NCBI GenBank assembly: GCA_902158735.1
Contig: CABGHG010000056.1
Location: forward strand, 1-9,385
DNA length: 9,385 bases
Source of the DNA: Candidatus Methanolliviera sp. GoM_oil
GTDB taxonomy: Archaea; Halobacteriota; Methanoliparia; Methanoliparales; Methanoliparaceae
Direction: 5' to 3'
The notes under the pieces were generated by a model. That model ran no database searches, was not told the DNA's origin, and saw only the letters and a list, made by a program, of their open reading frames with translations. Made by a program: the position numbers and the translations under genes. Shown piece by piece: positions 1 to 6,715 of this stretch (positions within the stretch are counted from its first letter, which is position 1; every line of letters starts with the position of its first letter).

Positions 1-70
1 GGGTTGCTCGCAGTTAGAGATAATAGAAACATCAAAAAGTAAAAACAAGCAAGAAGGAGGTAAATAAAAG

Positions 71-370
71 ATGCAATTAAAAGCTGCATTTATGTTTATG
101 GTACCAGAATCGGATCCTGAGAAGCACATATCGACCATCAGCGCGCCGAAGATAGAAATTACGACGGTGGGCGTTAAAGATATCGAAGAAGCGGTGAAAA
201 TAAGCAAAGAATTGGTTAAAAAAGGCGTAAAGGTGATCGAACTTTGCTCTGCTTTTGGAAATAGCGAGGTCGCGAGAATTTCTGAGGCTGTCGGCAAAGA
301 TGTAATCGTGGGCACCGTCAGATTCGACCTCGAAAATTCAGCGAAGTTTATGAAGCTTGCCGGGTTATAA
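71..370 (+). CDS. DUF6506 family small protein
   Basis: This is a 99-residue protein of unknown function. I recognise it as DUF6506-like from the N-terminal LKAAF-F-VP pattern, the central TVGVKDIEEAV-ISKELV block, the IELCSAFG motif (Cys59) and the VGTVRFD segment near residues 81-87. The family consists of about 100-residue soluble single-domain proteins; nothing here suggests a signal peptide or membrane segment. The alternating beta and amphipathic helix pattern suggests a small alpha/beta fold, which is inference. The start is well supported: AAGGAGGT lies at 54-61, nine bases before the ATG. It is followed after about 65 bases by a flavin-reductase-family gene and an acyl-CoA dehydrogenase on the same strand, so it may share their role, although the gap holds a TATA-like sequence and the genes may be transcribed separately. 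No catalytic function can be assigned. Confidence 0.8.
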   Translation: MQLKAAFMFMVPESDPEKHISTISAPKIEITTVGVKDIEEAVKISKELVKKGVKVIELCSAFGNSEVARISEAVGKDVIVGTVRFDLENSAKFMKLAGL

Positions 371-406
371 AGACAAAAACATTTGAAATTTCTGCAATTC
401 ACGAGG

Positions 407-416
407 CATATATTTT
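407..416 (+). promoter_or_regulatory. Candidate archaeal TATA box before the flavin reductase gene
   Basis: CATATATTTT lies in the 65-base gap after the DUF6506 gene. A TATA box centred near 412 would put the transcript start near 436-440, at or just before the ATG choices of the next gene (436 and 442), giving a leaderless or nearly leaderless mRNA. The assignment rests only on composition and spacing, and read-through from the DUF6506 gene is equally possible. Confidence 0.3.
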
Positions 417-435
417 AAAAGTATAGGTAGGATTG

Positions 436-984
436 ATGGCTATGAAGGAAGATCTTGATTTGGGGAAGATGTCGCGGATGTTATCTCCCAGATTAACCGT
501 TCTCGTGACGTGTGCTAGAGAGGAAGGAAGGCCGAATATCATCACATTGAGTTGGACGATGCCCACCAGCATCCGTCCACCGATGGTGGCGATCTCTGTA
601 GGTAAGAGGAGGTATAGTCACGATGTGATCAAGGAGAGCGGAGAGTTTGTGATAAATGTTCCGACGAAGGATATTGAATCTGAAGTATGGATATGTGGTA
701 CGACTTCAGGAAGGAAATTGGATAAATTTAAAGAGACAAACTTGACAGCGGAGAAACCTAAGAAGGTTAATGCTCCCTGTATCAGAGAATGCCCCATCAA
801 TATTGAATGTAAGGTGACTGGATCTATCGAATCCGGTGATCATACCATCTTTATAGGAAAAGTCGTTGCACTCTCGGCTGATTCTAATATTCACACCGAT
901 GGGATACCCAATCCCATAAATGGAAAAATCTTATATTGGAGAAACGGAACAAAAGAGGGTGACACGTTTTATTTTACTAAATAA
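436..984 (+). CDS. Flavin reductase-like, FMN-binding split-barrel protein
   Basis: This protein of about 182 residues belongs to the flavin reductase / flavoredoxin-like family, which binds FMN in a split beta-barrel and moves electrons between NAD(P)H, flavin and partner proteins. Family features visible are SPRLTVLVTC near the N-terminus, the N-I-I-T-LSW-MPTSIRPPM block (about residues 34-50), VGKRRYSHDVIKE (56-67), FVINVP (71-76), CGTTSGRKLDKFKET (87-101) and the C-terminal part with Cys119 and Cys125 in an EC-x5-C arrangement. A third nearby Cys (115) makes this stretch Cys-rich. The start is ambiguous. TTG at 433, ATG at 436 and ATG at 442 are in frame; an AGGTAGG at 425-431 could serve 436 (4-base spacer) or 442 (10-base spacer). 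The stop is 16 bases before ACAD1, so the two are almost certainly co-transcribed. A role as electron partner for the dehydrogenase is inference. Confidence 0.85.
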   Translation: MAMKEDLDLGKMSRMLSPRLTVLVTCAREEGRPNIITLSWTMPTSIRPPMVAISVGKRRYSHDVIKESGEFVINVPTKDIESEVWICGTTSGRKLDKFKETNLTAEKPKKVNAPCIRECPINIECKVTGSIESGDHTIFIGKVVALSADSNIHTDGIPNPINGKILYWRNGTKEGDTFYFTK

Positions 985-1000
985 TAAAAGAGGGTAAAAA

Positions 1001-2152
1001 ATGGATTTTGGACTATCAGAAGAGCAAGAAGATATCGTTAGTGCAGTAAGAGAATTTGCGAAGAAGGAGTTTGATATAGACTATGCGAGGGAATGCGATC
1101 AGGAACATAAAGTACCGTTGGAACTCTATAAGAAAGCGGCAGAGACCGGATTTATCGGCGTCCACTTTCCGGAAGAATACGGTGGTCAGGGGCTCGGCAT
1201 CTTTGAAAACACGTTGATCGTTGAGGAGCTATGCCGGGCGGATTCCACGCTTGGTACGGCGACGTTTATACCGAAATTTGCGAGTGAGCTGATCTTAAGA
1301 TTCGGAAACGAAGAAGAGAAGTCGAAGTATCTGCCTAAGGTGGCAAGTGGAGAATGGGTATCTTCGGGTATGTTCACCGAGCCGAACCACGGAACCGATA
1401 TAGCCACATCGGACACGACTGCTAAAAAGGATAACGGGAACTGGATAATCAATGGAACGAAGACCTTCATCACGAACGGCGCTATAGCTGACTTCGGAAC
1501 CACGTTGGCACAGACAAAAGAGGGAGCAAAACATAGAGGACAGAGCATGATCGTCGTGGATGATCTCCAAAACATTGAGGGGGTATCTATAGCAGACGTG
1601 GGTGTTAAGTTCGGGATCAGATGCACAAGCACCTGCGAGGTGGCATTCAGCGATGTCGCGGTTCCAGAGGAGAACCTCGTTGGGCAGGAGAATAGGGGAT
1701 TCTATCAGGCGATGGAATTCTTCGATGAGAGCAGGATAGAGATTGGGTCTCAGGCACTTGGAATAGCAGAGTGTGCCTTTGATAAAGCCGTCGATTACAT
1801 AAAAGAGCGAGAGCAATTTGGAGCAAAGATTGGATCTTTCCAGGCGACCCAGTTCAAGATAGCTGAGATGGCGACGAAGATAGAGGCTGCAAGATCGCTT
1901 CTTTACCGATCCGCATGGAATTTCGATCAGGGAAGAATAGATCCAGAACTCACATCGATGGCAAAATGGTATGCCGGACGGGTGGCGGTCGAGGTCTCGG
2001 ATGAGGCGATGCAGTTGCACGGCGGCTATGGATATATGGCAGAGTACGACGTAGAGAGAGTATATAGAGATGCGAAGATCACGGAGATATATGAAGGGAC
2101 GAAGGAGGCTCAGAAGATGGTCATATCGAGTCAGATACTGGGGAAGTTGTAA
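1001..2152 (+). CDS. Acyl-CoA dehydrogenase (ACAD1)
   Basis: This is a 383-residue FAD flavoenzyme that oxidises an acyl-CoA to the trans-2-enoyl-CoA, normally passing electrons to ETF. It has the full family length and domain order: an N-terminal helical domain starting MDFGLSEEQ, a middle beta domain with the TEP..GTD FAD/substrate signature, and a C-terminal helical domain ending in the Q-x2-GGYGY...R-YRDAK signature. The likely catalytic base is Glu365 in IYEGT, the position used by short- and medium-chain acyl-CoA dehydrogenases. The middle signature reads TEPNHGTD, with His where a small residue is usual. GAGGGT at 990-995 precedes the ATG by five bases. It lies 16 bases after the flavin reductase gene and ends 45 bases from its paralogue ACAD2, which converges on it. 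Chain length and substrate cannot be read from the sequence by eye. Confidence 0.95.
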   Translation: MDFGLSEEQEDIVSAVREFAKKEFDIDYARECDQEHKVPLELYKKAAETGFIGVHFPEEYGGQGLGIFENTLIVEELCRADSTLGTATFIPKFASELILRFGNEEEKSKYLPKVASGEWVSSGMFTEPNHGTDIATSDTTAKKDNGNWIINGTKTFITNGAIADFGTTLAQTKEGAKHRGQSMIVVDDLQNIEGVSIADVGVKFGIRCTSTCEVAFSDVAVPEENLVGQENRGFYQAMEFFDESRIEIGSQALGIAECAFDKAVDYIKEREQFGAKIGSFQATQFKIAEMATKIEAARSLLYRSAWNFDQGRIDPELTSMAKWYAGRVAVEVSDEAMQLHGGYGYMAEYDVERVYRDAKITEIYEGTKEAQKMVISSQILGKL

Positions 2153-2182
2153 AAAAGAAGAACTCTTAAATCTAAATGATAT

Positions 2183-2197
2183 AAAAAAAATAAAAAA
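2183..2197 (-). terminator. U-tract terminator of the beta-oxidation operon
   Basis: Immediately after the ACAD2 stop, the minus strand carries six T, one A and eight T. Archaeal RNA polymerase terminates at such oligo-T stretches without needing a hairpin. The gap between the two convergent dehydrogenase genes is only 45 bases, so this is the natural end of the minus operon. The plus-strand side of the gap is A-rich and has no T-run, so ACAD1 transcripts may run into antisense ACAD2. Confidence 0.55.
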
Positions 2198-3340
2198 TTA
2201 TGCGAGAAGCCCTCTCGCAATTATCATCTTTTCTATCTGTTTTGCGCCTTCAAAGATCTCTGTCACTTTTGCTGCTCGATAAAACCTTTCTATGTCGTAT
2301 TCGTCTATGTATCCGTATCCTCCATGTATCTGAAGGGACTGATCACAGTTCTTCACCGCGGACTCGCAAGCATACCATTTGGCTATCGCGACATCCATCG
2401 GATTTTTGATGCTGTTGTCTGTCGCCCAGGCACCTTTATAAACCAAATTCCTTGACGCCTCGACCCTCGTCTTCATATCTGCGAGCTCAAATTGTATCCC
2501 CTGATTAGATGCAAGCGGTCTCCCGAATGTCTTCCTCTCTTTCGCATATTTTAGGGCGAGATCGAGTGCCCCCTGTGCAATACCGACTCCCATCGCCCCG
2601 ATATACACCCTGCTCCTATCGAAAAACCCCATCACGTTGTAGAATCCTCTCCCTCTCTCCCCAATGAGATTTTCCTCTGGAACCCTCACATCACTCAAAG
2701 AGATATCTGCCGTATCAGATGCCTTAAGCCCCATCTTACCACGTATCTTCGTGGCATTAACCCCTGATTTATCCATATCGACAATGAAGGTGCTGAACCT
2801 TCTGTGAACCTTTTTCTCATCTGGATCTGTTATCGCGAGAAATACCCCCCAGTCCGCGATCGTTCCGTTCGTGATGAACATCTTACTTCCATTCAAAACC
2901 CATTCATCCCCATCCTTGACGGCAGTCGTTTTTATCCCTGCGACGTCGCTTCCCGCATCTGGCTCTGTGACGGCAAAACAGCAGATATTCTCTCCGGTAG
3001 GTATCTTCGAGAGATATTTCTCCTTCTGTTCTCCTGTCCCGTATAACATGACGACCTCGGATCCAAGAGCGATCATCATCGGAATACCCCCAATTCCTGG
3101 ATCGACCCTTGTACACTCCTCCACGATGATGCACGTGCCCATATAACCGACTCCTGCGCCATTGTACTCCTCAGGGACATAAGGGGCAACAAAACCTAAA
3201 TCACATGCCTTCTTCCATATATCCCTCGGAAATTCATCATTTAAATCGCATTCCCTCGCCCTATCAGGAAATTCCTTCTCTGCAAACTCTCTCGCGGCAC
3301 CTCTGATGTCCTTCTCTTCCTCGGTCAGCCCAAAATCCAT
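2198..3340 (-). CDS. Acyl-CoA dehydrogenase (ACAD2), last gene of the beta-oxidation operon
   Basis: This is a 380-residue acyl-CoA dehydrogenase that catalyses the first oxidation of beta-oxidation (acyl-CoA to enoyl-CoA, FAD reduced). It has the canonical TEPDAGSD signature in the middle domain, QIHGGYGY..EYDIERFYR near the C-terminus, and the probable catalytic base Glu364 in IFEGA. It is related to ACAD1 over its whole length (both begin MDFGL and share the YARE/RARECD and PEEY-G-G-G blocks) but is clearly divergent, so this is an old duplication rather than a recent copy. The ATG is one base downstream of the enoyl-CoA hydratase stop, and its ribosome site (AAGGGGA) lies inside the end of that gene, which implies translational coupling. 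It probably works on the same acyl-CoA as the hydratase, SDR and thiolase upstream in the operon. ETF genes are not in the window. Confidence 0.95.
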   Translation of the reverse strand: MDFGLTEEEKDIRGAAREFAEKEFPDRARECDLNDEFPRDIWKKACDLGFVAPYVPEEYNGAGVGYMGTCIIVEECTRVDPGIGGIPMMIALGSEVVMLYGTGEQKEKYLSKIPTGENICCFAVTEPDAGSDVAGIKTTAVKDGDEWVLNGSKMFITNGTIADWGVFLAITDPDEKKVHRRFSTFIVDMDKSGVNATKIRGKMGLKASDTADISLSDVRVPEENLIGERGRGFYNVMGFFDRSRVYIGAMGVGIAQGALDLALKYAKERKTFGRPLASNQGIQFELADMKTRVEASRNLVYKGAWATDNSIKNPMDVAIAKWYACESAVKNCDQSLQIHGGYGYIDEYDIERFYRAAKVTEIFEGAKQIEKMIIARGLLA

Positions 3341-3341
3341 C

Positions 3342-4121
3342 TTATTTCCCCTTGAACGTGGCTTTTCTCTTCTCTATAAACGCGGATATTCCTTCTTTTG
3401 CATCTTCCGATGCAAAAGAGATCAAAAACTCATCCGTCTCGAAAGAGAGTGCCTCTTTCAAAGGCATCTCTGACCCCTTGTTTATCGCATCCAGCATACA
3501 TCTTACGGTTATAGGTGGCTTGGATGCCAATTTTTCTGCCAGTGCCTCTACAGAATCTTCCAACTTCTCAGCGGGCACCACATCATCGACCAGCCCGATT
3601 GCCCTTGCCTCATCCGCATCGATCATATCGCCTGTCAGATCTATCTTCTTCGCCATTCCCTTTCCGACGAGTCTTGTCAAACGTTGTGTGCCACCCCACC
3701 CTGGTATCAGACCTAAATTTATCTCTGGTTGCCCAAATCTTGCCTTTTCGGAGGCTATCCGAATATCACACGCCATCGATATCTCACACCCTCCACCGAG
3801 CGTGAGACCGTTCAATGCGGCGATGAACGGTTTACCCGTCTCTTCCATCTTTGCCAAAATGCTCTTCCCCTTCTCGATCACCTTCCTGACATCGAGATAG
3901 CTCTTACCTTTGAACATCGTGATATCAGCACCGGCGGCAAACGCCCTCCCCGCCCCGGTGATGATGGCAACCCTTATATCATCGTCTTTCTCTATCTCTT
4001 CCACGATCTCTCCGAGTTCTGCGACCAACTTCTCATTCACCGCGTTTAGCACCTTAGGCCTGTTCAACGTGATCTTGGCAATTGGTGGTCTTCTCTCATA
4101 TATTATCGTCTCATAAGGCAT
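3342..4121 (-). CDS. Enoyl-CoA hydratase (crotonase family)
   Basis: This is a 259-residue crotonase-fold enzyme, of normal family length, that adds water to a trans-2-enoyl-CoA to give the 3-hydroxyacyl-CoA. The CoA/oxyanion segment AAGAD is at residues 62-66 and GLTLGGGCE is at 105-113. Both acid residues used by true hydratases are present: Glu113 in GGGCE and Glu133 in FGQPE. This favours hydratase over the isomerase, decarboxylase or hydrolase members that lose one of them. PGWGGTQRL (140-148) is the next conserved block. AAGGTGA at 4129-4135 lies seven bases before the ATG. Its neighbours are an SDR upstream and ACAD2 downstream, completing a beta-oxidation set. The 81-base gap upstream is unusually wide for this operon and holds the two-hairpin element described separately. 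Confidence 0.95.
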   Translation of the reverse strand: MPYETIIYERRPPIAKITLNRPKVLNAVNEKLVAELGEIVEEIEKDDDIRVAIITGAGRAFAAGADITMFKGKSYLDVRKVIEKGKSILAKMEETGKPFIAALNGLTLGGGCEISMACDIRIASEKARFGQPEINLGLIPGWGGTQRLTRLVGKGMAKKIDLTGDMIDADEARAIGLVDDVVPAEKLEDSVEALAEKLASKPPITVRCMLDAINKGSEMPLKEALSFETDEFLISFASEDAKEGISAFIEKRKATFKGK

Positions 4122-4125
4122 ATAT

Positions 4126-4193
4126 ATTTCACCTTCCTCAAAAATCTTCGATTTTTGGGATCCCCCCTAAAGGGGGGAGGACTTCATTTCACC
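4126..4193. repeat. Two-hairpin intergenic element bounded by an 8-bp direct repeat
   Basis: ATTTCACC occurs at 4126-4133 and again at 4186-4193. Between the copies are two perfect inverted repeats: an 8-bp stem (4139-4146 with 4150-4157, loop TTC) and a 7-bp stem (4161-4167 with 4172-4178, loop TAAA) built from six C and six G. A short outer pairing, TCCTC (4135-4139) with GAGGA (4177-4181), competes with the ends of both hairpins. Removing one 60-bp unit would leave 21 bases between the SDR stop and the hydratase start, in line with the tight spacing elsewhere in the operon. This suggests a small insertion with target duplication. The alternative is an intra-operon RNA structure that tunes downstream expression. 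Only one copy is in this window. Confidence 0.5.
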
Positions 4194-4202
4194 AAAAGAT
4201 TC

Positions 4203-5000
4203 TTAAAAGGTGAAAAGATCTGAACCACCGTTGACCATAATACTTGCCCCGGTGACGTAACTCGACTCCTCTGAAGCCATGAAGGCAACCACATTGCTTA
4301 ACTCTTTGGGGTCACCCTGCCTACGCATGGCTATTCTCTTTATAATCCTTTCCCGAAAGGGCTCGGCTACATCATAGAAGCTCGACACTTCGGGCGCGCC
4401 CGACACCCCCCTCTCCGTCTTCTCTCCGCCGAAGACTCCCAGAATCACCGCGTTACAGGTTATATTGTATCGTGCTCCCTCTAAGGCGATGGTCTTTGTC
4501 AGTCCAAGAAGTCCCGCTTTGGTAGCGGCATAGCTGCACTGCCCTAAACCGCCCATAGTTCCGGTAACTGATGAGACGTTGATTATCCTGCCCCACTTCC
4601 CCTCCTTCATCTCCGGAATCACTGCCTTAATACAGTTGAATGCCCCGGTGAGATTTACACTCAGATCGAGATCCCAATCTTTCTTTGACATCTTCTCTAT
4701 GAGAACGGCTCGTACAATGCCGATAGCAGCGTTGTTTACCAGAATATTAACAGGGCCTAGCTCTTTTTTGATCTTCTCTATCCCTTCTATAACTTCATCT
4801 TCTTTGGATACATCCATCTTAACTGCCAAAGCCCTTCTCCCTAATGCTCTGATCTCATTAGCTACGGCCTCTGCCTTATCAAGATTCCGATTGCCAGTTA
4901 CAGCCACATCGGCACCCTTTTCAGCCAACGTTAGGGCATGTATCCGACCGAGCCCTCCTGAACCCCCAGTGACCAAAGCCACTTTCCCTTGTACAGACAT
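4203..5000 (-). CDS. Short-chain dehydrogenase/reductase, probable 3-hydroxyacyl-CoA dehydrogenase
   Basis: This is a 265-residue classical SDR with a Rossmann fold. The nucleotide-binding TGGSGGLG is at residues 11-18, NNAA at 89-92, and the catalytic tetrad is Asn116, Ser144, Tyr157 and Lys161 (YAATK). Overall it resembles FabG-type 3-oxoacyl reductases. In this operon, between a thiolase/DUF35 pair and an enoyl-CoA hydratase, the expected reaction is oxidation of 3-hydroxyacyl-CoA to 3-oxoacyl-CoA, replacing the usual two-domain HADH, which is absent here. The NR at residues 37-38 after the second strand does not settle NAD versus NADP. GAGGT at 5008-5012 precedes the ATG by seven bases. 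The gene starts 16 bases after the DUF35 stop. The variable loop after residue 185 is fairly long, so the substrate may not be a simple straight chain; this is inference. Confidence 0.88.
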   Translation of the reverse strand: MSVQGKVALVTGGSGGLGRIHALTLAEKGADVAVTGNRNLDKAEAVANEIRALGRRALAVKMDVSKEDEVIEGIEKIKKELGPVNILVNNAAIGIVRAVLIEKMSKKDWDLDLSVNLTGAFNCIKAVIPEMKEGKWGRIINVSSVTGTMGGLGQCSYAATKAGLLGLTKTIALEGARYNITCNAVILGVFGGEKTERGVSGAPEVSSFYDVAEPFRERIIKRIAMRRQGDPKELSNVVAFMASEESSYVTGASIMVNGGSDLFTF

Positions 5001-5016
5001 ATTCTTTACCTCTTTT

Positions 5017-5439
5017 TTATACCACCTTAAACAGTGGAACGAGCTTCTCTCCCATCGAGTATTTGTCCGCAGGAAGAACGATATGCCCTGCCTTCACCTT
5101 CTTTCCGATCAGTTCTTGAGATCTTTCATACTTCACCGTGACCTTCTCCGCGTCATAATCGAGTCTACCCATGATCGTCGGCCCCTCATCTAATCTTACC
5201 AGACAGACGATATAGTGTGGCTCAAATCCTTCCGGAGGTACGTCTGTGAGTGTAAACGTCAGTATCTCCCCATTTCCGCTCAATTCCGTCTTCTCTAGAT
5301 CTTTGGAGCCACACCACTGACATGTAGGCAGGGGAGGGCACGTTATCTGTCCACATTCCTTACACCTCAATCCGAGAAGCTTATCCTCTTTCAACCCATC
5401 ATAGAAATCCTTTGCCGTCAAAACGTAATATTCCTTCAT
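5017..5439 (-). CDS. DUF35 Zn-ribbon/OB-fold protein, thiolase partner
   Basis: This is a protein of about 140 residues with an N-terminal rubredoxin-like zinc ribbon (Cys26, Cys29, Cys40 and Cys43 as two C-x2-C pairs) followed by an OB-fold domain, the DUF35 architecture. In archaea such proteins bridge an acetoacetyl-CoA thiolase to HMG-CoA synthase and provide a shared CoA site. They also accompany other thiolase-like enzymes. I place the start at the ATG at 5439 because a perfect GGAGGTGA sits just before it. An in-frame extension to 5499 is possible but would overlap the thiolase coding end and begin ahead of that ribosome site. The gap to the thiolase stop is only seven bases, so the two are translationally linked and probably form a complex. 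No HMG-CoA synthase is present, so the partner here should be the degradative thiolase. Confidence 0.9.
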   Translation of the reverse strand: MKEYYVLTAKDFYDGLKEDKLLGLRCKECGQITCPPLPTCQWCGSKDLEKTELSGNGEILTFTLTDVPPEGFEPHYIVCLVRLDEGPTIMGRLDYDAEKVTVKYERSQELIGKKVKAGHIVLPADKYSMGEKLVPLFKVV

Positions 5440-5446
5440 CTTTATT

Positions 5447-6634
5447 TCACCTCCTCGATCTCCCAAGTATGAGATGAGCCAGCGTGTTAAACCCTCCACC
5501 GAGCGTATCTGTCATCCCGATCTCCGGCACTGGATCAACCTGGTTTCCTTTCGGAGCTTTACCCTTCATCTCCTCAACGATCGTGTGGACCTGAGCCGCA
5601 CCTGTCGCACCTATCGGATGACCCTTACCCATCAATCCACCATCCGGATTTATGACGGGTCTTCCTCCCATATCCGTCTGACCTTCCTCCACCGCGTCCG
5701 CTCCTTTACCCCAGTCGAAGAATCCTATCGCCTCGCTCGCGATTATCTCGGCAGATGTGAAGCAATCGTGAATCTCCATAATATCTATATCCTTTGGGCC
5801 AAGCCCGGCATGTTTAAACGCCGATCTAGAAGAGAAGACACGAGAAGCAGGCTTCGTGATATCTTCCTGTGCACCTAGATGTCCAGCCGATCCCTGTCCC
5901 ACACCCAAAATGTACACCGGTTCATCCGTATATCTCCTCGCGATATCCGCGGATGTGATGATCGTTGCGGCTCCACCATCAGAGAACGGACAACAGTCCA
6001 GGAGCGTCAGAGGATCACATGCCATCCTCGCATTTAACACGTCCTCAACCTTTAAATTCCCCATCTTCTGATAGAACTGTGCCAGAGGATTCAACGCGCC
6101 ATGCTTATGGTTCTTCATCGATACATGAGCCATCTTCTCCCTGAGTTTATCCAGTGGTATATCATATATCTTTGAGTAACGCCTCGCAGCCATTGCAAAG
6201 ACACCGGGAAATGTTATCCCTACGTTTCCTTCATATTTACAATCGTTGGCCATCGCAAACGTCTTCGTTGCAAACGGTGTCCCCATCGAGAGTGCCCTTT
6301 CTGTTCCTCCGGCCAGGACGATATCATAAAAACCGGACGCAACCCATATATACGCGTCTCTTATCGCCACGGTGGCGGAACAGCATGCGCCCTCAAACCT
6401 CGTCGCCGGTATGTTTCCCAAGTGTAGCGATCCGACTAAATGACCCCCTATATTGCACTGCCCCTCCTCAAATCCTGGAAATACGGCGCCCGCATATACC
6501 GCTTCTATATCTTTCTGATCTACATTCGCCTCCTCCATCGCCTCCAGTGCTGCATCGCAGAAGAGTTCGGTATTCGATTTATCCCACCTTCCAAACTTCG
6601 TCTGACCCGTACCAATTATTGCCACATCTCTCAC
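5447..6634 (-). CDS. Thiolase, SCP-x/archaeal acetyl-CoA C-acyltransferase type
   Basis: This is a 395-residue thiolase-fold enzyme, first gene of the operon, expected to cleave 3-oxoacyl-CoA with CoA to acetyl-CoA plus a shortened acyl-CoA. The nucleophile is Cys84 in the EGACCS segment. The two active-site histidines are His289 (EIHDCF) and His339 (GKGHPIGATG). The C-terminal part reads DTLGGGFN and lacks the second active-site Cys seen in the CxG motif of classical bacterial thiolases, as is usual for the archaeal/SCP-x group that pairs with DUF35 proteins. Translation starts at a GTG preceded by AGAGGTG five bases upstream. A minus-strand TATA box about 45-50 bases upstream fits a short leader. 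Synthetic use (acetoacetyl-CoA formation) is possible, but the neighbours (hydratase, SDR, dehydrogenase) favour degradation. Confidence 0.92.
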   Translation of the reverse strand: MRDVAIIGTGQTKFGRWDKSNTELFCDAALEAMEEANVDQKDIEAVYAGAVFPGFEEGQCNIGGHLVGSLHLGNIPATRFEGACCSATVAIRDAYIWVASGFYDIVLAGGTERALSMGTPFATKTFAMANDCKYEGNVGITFPGVFAMAARRYSKIYDIPLDKLREKMAHVSMKNHKHGALNPLAQFYQKMGNLKVEDVLNARMACDPLTLLDCCPFSDGGAATIITSADIARRYTDEPVYILGVGQGSAGHLGAQEDITKPASRVFSSRSAFKHAGLGPKDIDIMEIHDCFTSAEIIASEAIGFFDWGKGADAVEEGQTDMGGRPVINPDGGLMGKGHPIGATGAAQVHTIVEEMKGKAPKGNQVDPVPEIGMTDTLGGGFNTLAHLILGRSRR

Positions 6635-6676
6635 TTTTACACCTCTCTATGCCCTTTCTGGTAACAATCACTACGG

Positions 6677-6695
6677 TTTAATATAAATGTTTTCT
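6677..6695 (-). promoter_or_regulatory. TATA/BRE promoter of the thiolase operon
   Basis: On the minus strand GAAAAC is followed by ATTTATATTAAA, an A-rich BRE-like element next to a strong TATA box. With a transcript start about 25 bases downstream, near 6658, the leader before the GTG at 6634 would be about 24 bases and would contain the AGAGGTG ribosome site. It is the only good promoter seen for the five-gene operon. Confidence 0.6.
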
Positions 6696-6715
6696 TACTT
6701 TGGAGACGAGTATAA

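Noticed and set aside
1..67. Possible tail of an upstream plus-strand gene (open frames ending at 42 and at 67).
   Set aside because: Two frames are open but each is under 25 codons and neither shows a recognisable family ending, so no gene can be called. The rest of the stretch is the leader of the DUF6506 gene.
1295..2020. A long open frame antisense to ACAD1 (241 codons), with similar antisense frames over the hydratase and SDR.
   Set aside because: They lie opposite well-conserved genes, have no ribosome site or recognisable family pattern, and are Ser/Leu/Arg-rich as expected of shadow frames.
4167..4187. A six-residue reading frame on the minus strand starting inside the hairpin element.
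   Set aside because: Its ATG is only one base from the duplicated GGTGA, too close for initiation, and the frame stops in the hairpin. It looks like a by-product of the duplication rather than a leader peptide.
5440..5499. A longer DUF35 protein starting at 5499.
   Set aside because: The extension overlaps the thiolase coding end, while a perfect GGAGGTGA stands immediately before the ATG at 5439, where the typical DUF35 N-terminus begins.
3788..5506. A 16-base exact repeat (ACCCTCCACCGAGCGT) at 3788-3803 and 5491-5506.
   Set aside because: Both copies encode the same peptide Thr-Leu-Gly-Gly-Gly in frame in the hydratase and the thiolase, so it is explained by a shared glycine-rich motif and codon preference, not a mobile or regulatory repeat.
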